DNA of 7,314 nucleotides from Pseudomonadales bacterium (GTDB lineage: Bacteria; Pseudomonadota; Gammaproteobacteria; Pseudomonadales; Azotimanducaceae): contig JAKUTI010000128.1 of assembly GCA_022448765.1 (NCBI GenBank), positions 1-7,314 on the forward strand, written 5' to 3'. The translations under genes were made by a program, and so were the position numbers. This document shows, piece by piece, positions 5,943-7,314 of the stretch (position 1 is its first letter; each line of letters begins with the position of its first letter). The notes below the pieces were generated by a model, which saw only the letters and a list, made by a program, of their open reading frames with translations, ran no database searches and was not told the origin of the DNA.

Positions 5943-6943
5943 GGCGAACAACCAACGCGTGCCTCATCCGCGCCAACAGCTTTGGCCTTAAGAGCACTGC
6001 TGAAGAATTGATCGAGGTTTCAAGTGTTGAAGAATTGATGGGGTCGCTTGCGGAATCGCCATCGGCGACGATTCTTGGTGAGGGCTCGAATGTCGTCTTG
6101 CATCGTCACATCAGGGGGCGTGTGATTCGCGTGCGAATACGCGGCATCTCGCTAACGCGTGCCAACGGGAATGTCTATCGCGTCCGGGTCGGGGCGGGAG
6201 AACGCTGGAATGATCTTGTCAGGTGCTTGCTGGGGCGCGGTATCCGAGGTCTCGAAAATCTTTCGTTAATACCCGGGTCGGTCGGGGCGGCACCGTACCA
6301 GAATATTGGCGCGTATGGACGAGAGTTAGGCCCAATGGTTGAAAGTGTTGAAGTCGTTGATCGATTCACAATGGCCCTTAGAACTTTGTCAGCTGGAGAA
6401 TGTGAGTTCAGATACCGCGATAGTGTTTTCAAGACGGATGCTCCTGGGCGTTATGTCATCACACACGTGAATATAGTTACCGGCGGTCAGGCGATAGACA
6501 GTAGTTATCCGGATATCGACGCGGAACTGGGGCGGCTTGGCTACGATCGTCCGAACCCGACTCACGTGGCCAATGCAGTAATCAGAGTAAGACGTCGAAA
6601 ACTTCCTGATCCCAGACTTATCGGTAATGTCGGTAGTTTTTTTAGGAACCCGTTGCTCTCAATGAAGGACTTCGAGCAATTGCGCGGAAAGATCGATGTA
6701 CAAGGATTCGAAGAGGGGGGGTTGGTGAAGGTATCGGCAGCCCGCCTTATTGACGAGGCCGGGTGGAAAGGGTTTCAAGATGGGGCAGTTGCAGTTTGGT
6801 ACCGTCAGCCTTTGGTATTGATTAACACGGGCGGGGCAACCGCTTCAGACGTGCTCGGGTTAGCGGAACGGATACTCGATGACGTGCAACGGCGCTATGG
6901 CGTCAGGTTGGAACAGGAGCCCATCGAATTAGGACGTCCGTGA
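5939..6943 (+). CDS. murB: UDP-N-acetylenolpyruvoylglucosamine reductase
   Basis: MurB reduces UDP-GlcNAc-enolpyruvate with NADPH and bound FAD to UDP-MurNAc, the second committed step of cytoplasmic peptidoglycan precursor synthesis. The 334 residues match type I (E. coli-like) MurB. Landmarks are NSFGL at 13-17, FAD-binding GEGSNVVL at 47-54, the GLENLSLIPGSVGAAPYQNIGAYG stretch from 104 split across the FAD pocket, YRDS at 159-162 (Y159 and R160 fit the substrate-binding pair), catalytic S233 in GSFFRNP and the C-terminal catalytic glutamate, most likely E327 in LEQE. The ATG overlaps the alkB stop by 4 nt and lacks a strong ribosome site, so translation is probably coupled to alkB. In Pseudomonas-like clusters a low-molecular-weight phosphatase gene usually precedes murB; alkB occupies that place here. 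The stop is 12 bp from the end of the convergent rne-like gene. Confidence 0.96.
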   Translation: MRRTTNACLIRANSFGLKSTAEELIEVSSVEELMGSLAESPSATILGEGSNVVLHRHIRGRVIRVRIRGISLTRANGNVYRVRVGAGERWNDLVRCLLGRGIRGLENLSLIPGSVGAAPYQNIGAYGRELGPMVESVEVVDRFTMALRTLSAGECEFRYRDSVFKTDAPGRYVITHVNIVTGGQAIDSSYPDIDAELGRLGYDRPNPTHVANAVIRVRRRKLPDPRLIGNVGSFFRNPLLSMKDFEQLRGKIDVQGFEEGGLVKVSAARLIDEAGWKGFQDGAVAVWYRQPLVLINTGGATASDVLGLAERILDDVQRRYGVRLEQEPIELGRP

Positions 6944-6955
6944 TGTTTCTAGTGG

Positions 6956-7314
6956 TCAGTCGCTATCCGCTTGCTCGCGCAATTGTTGCCGCCTAATTTC
7001 CCTCGGATCGTTCGACGCACGATGGCTTTGCTCGTCCACTGCGCTGGAGTCTTCATCGATGTTCGCTGCTGCGTTTTCTTCTGCTTTGGGAGGGTCGTTG
7101 TCAATGACGCTTTCTTGAAGGTCTGTCAATTGAACTGCTGGAGCACTATCTGAGTCGTCTGAAGTGATTGCCATCTCCGAGGTTTCCGACTCTGAAGCGC
7201 TTGTTTCCTGTTCTTCCACGTTGCCGTGTGGCGGGTAGGTTTCGGACACGCGATCTTCACTAATAGAAGGTGCGTCCTCGGTCGTTTGGCTTCGGGGATC
7301 GTTCGTGGCTCTTT
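6956..7314 (-). CDS. rne: Ribonuclease E, C-terminal scaffold tail (5' part beyond window)
   Basis: The minus-strand frame is open from the window end to TGA at 6958-6956, giving the last 118 residues of a longer protein. The GTG at 7249 is internal: the frame continues upstream through 7314. The segment is low-complexity, rich in D, E, S, A and Q, without hydrophobic segments, hence probably disordered. It contains two NDPR motifs (codons at 7292-7303 and 7001-7012), the second in a basic ending, SNDPREIRRQQLREQ. Such tails are typical of the RNase E scaffold half, which assembles the RNA degradosome at the inner membrane. NDPR motifs in Pseudomonas RNase E are, from memory, linked to PNPase binding. 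The place next to murB agrees with the rne position in Pseudomonas-like genomes. The catalytic S1/RNase H/DNase I-like half is not visible, so the call rests on motif, composition and context; another long disordered-tail protein is possible. Confidence 0.7.
   Translation of the reverse strand, partial: RATNDPRSQTTEDAPSISEDRVSETYPPHGNVEEQETSASESETSEMAITSDDSDSAPAVQLTDLQESVIDNDPPKAEENAAANIDEDSSAVDEQSHRASNDPREIRRQQLREQADSD

Noticed and set aside
6971..7153. Plus-strand frame opposite the RNase E tail, with cysteine/phenylalanine-rich hydrophobic stretches
   Set aside because: It looks like a small membrane protein, but the opposite strand is a continuous frame with NDPR motifs open to the window end. 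The hydrophobicity follows from antisense reading of acidic D/E codons.

Overview
The window looks like chromosomal DNA of a gammaproteobacterium that I cannot place further. The GalU fragment closely resembles the Pseudomonas-type enzyme. The order lpxK, kdsB, (inserts), murB, rne recalls the lpxK-kdsB-ptp-murB-rne neighbourhood that I remember from Pseudomonas and relatives. Nearly all of the sequence is coding, intergenic gaps are short, and there are no rRNA or tRNA genes, insertion sequences, CRISPR arrays or phage genes. Base composition is balanced and even throughout, so nothing suggests recent transfer.

Layout. (1) 1-738 (+): galU, cut at its 5' end by the window edge. (2) 873-3725 (+): one uninterrupted 950-codon frame carrying a complete MsbA lipid A flippase followed by a complete LpxK lipid A 4'-kinase. 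These are normally two genes. (3) 3722-4483 (+): kdsB, overlapping the fusion stop by 4 nt. (4) 4515-5285 (-): a short-chain dehydrogenase of the HSD10 / 3-hydroxyacyl-CoA dehydrogenase type II group, convergent with kdsB. (5) A 45-bp divergent promoter region with a TTGCGCAA palindrome. (6) 5331-5942 (+): an AlkB-family 2-oxoglutarate/Fe(II) dioxygenase whose stop overlaps (ATGA) the start of (7) murB, 5939-6943 (+). (8) 6956-7314 (-): the C-terminal tail of a protein that I read as RNase E, convergent with murB and 12 bp away.

How the genes fit together. Most serve the cell envelope. GalU makes UDP-glucose for LPS core and other glycans. LpxK adds the 4'-phosphate of lipid A, KdsB activates Kdo for the next step, and MsbA flips the finished core-lipid A. 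MurB makes UDP-MurNAc for peptidoglycan. The SDR (acyl-CoA oxidation) and AlkB (alkylation damage reversal) are insertions into this envelope block. No dedicated new defence or mobile system is visible. The points most worth following are the MsbA-LpxK fusion, the alkB-murB translational coupling, and the duplicated NDPR motif in the RNase E tail.
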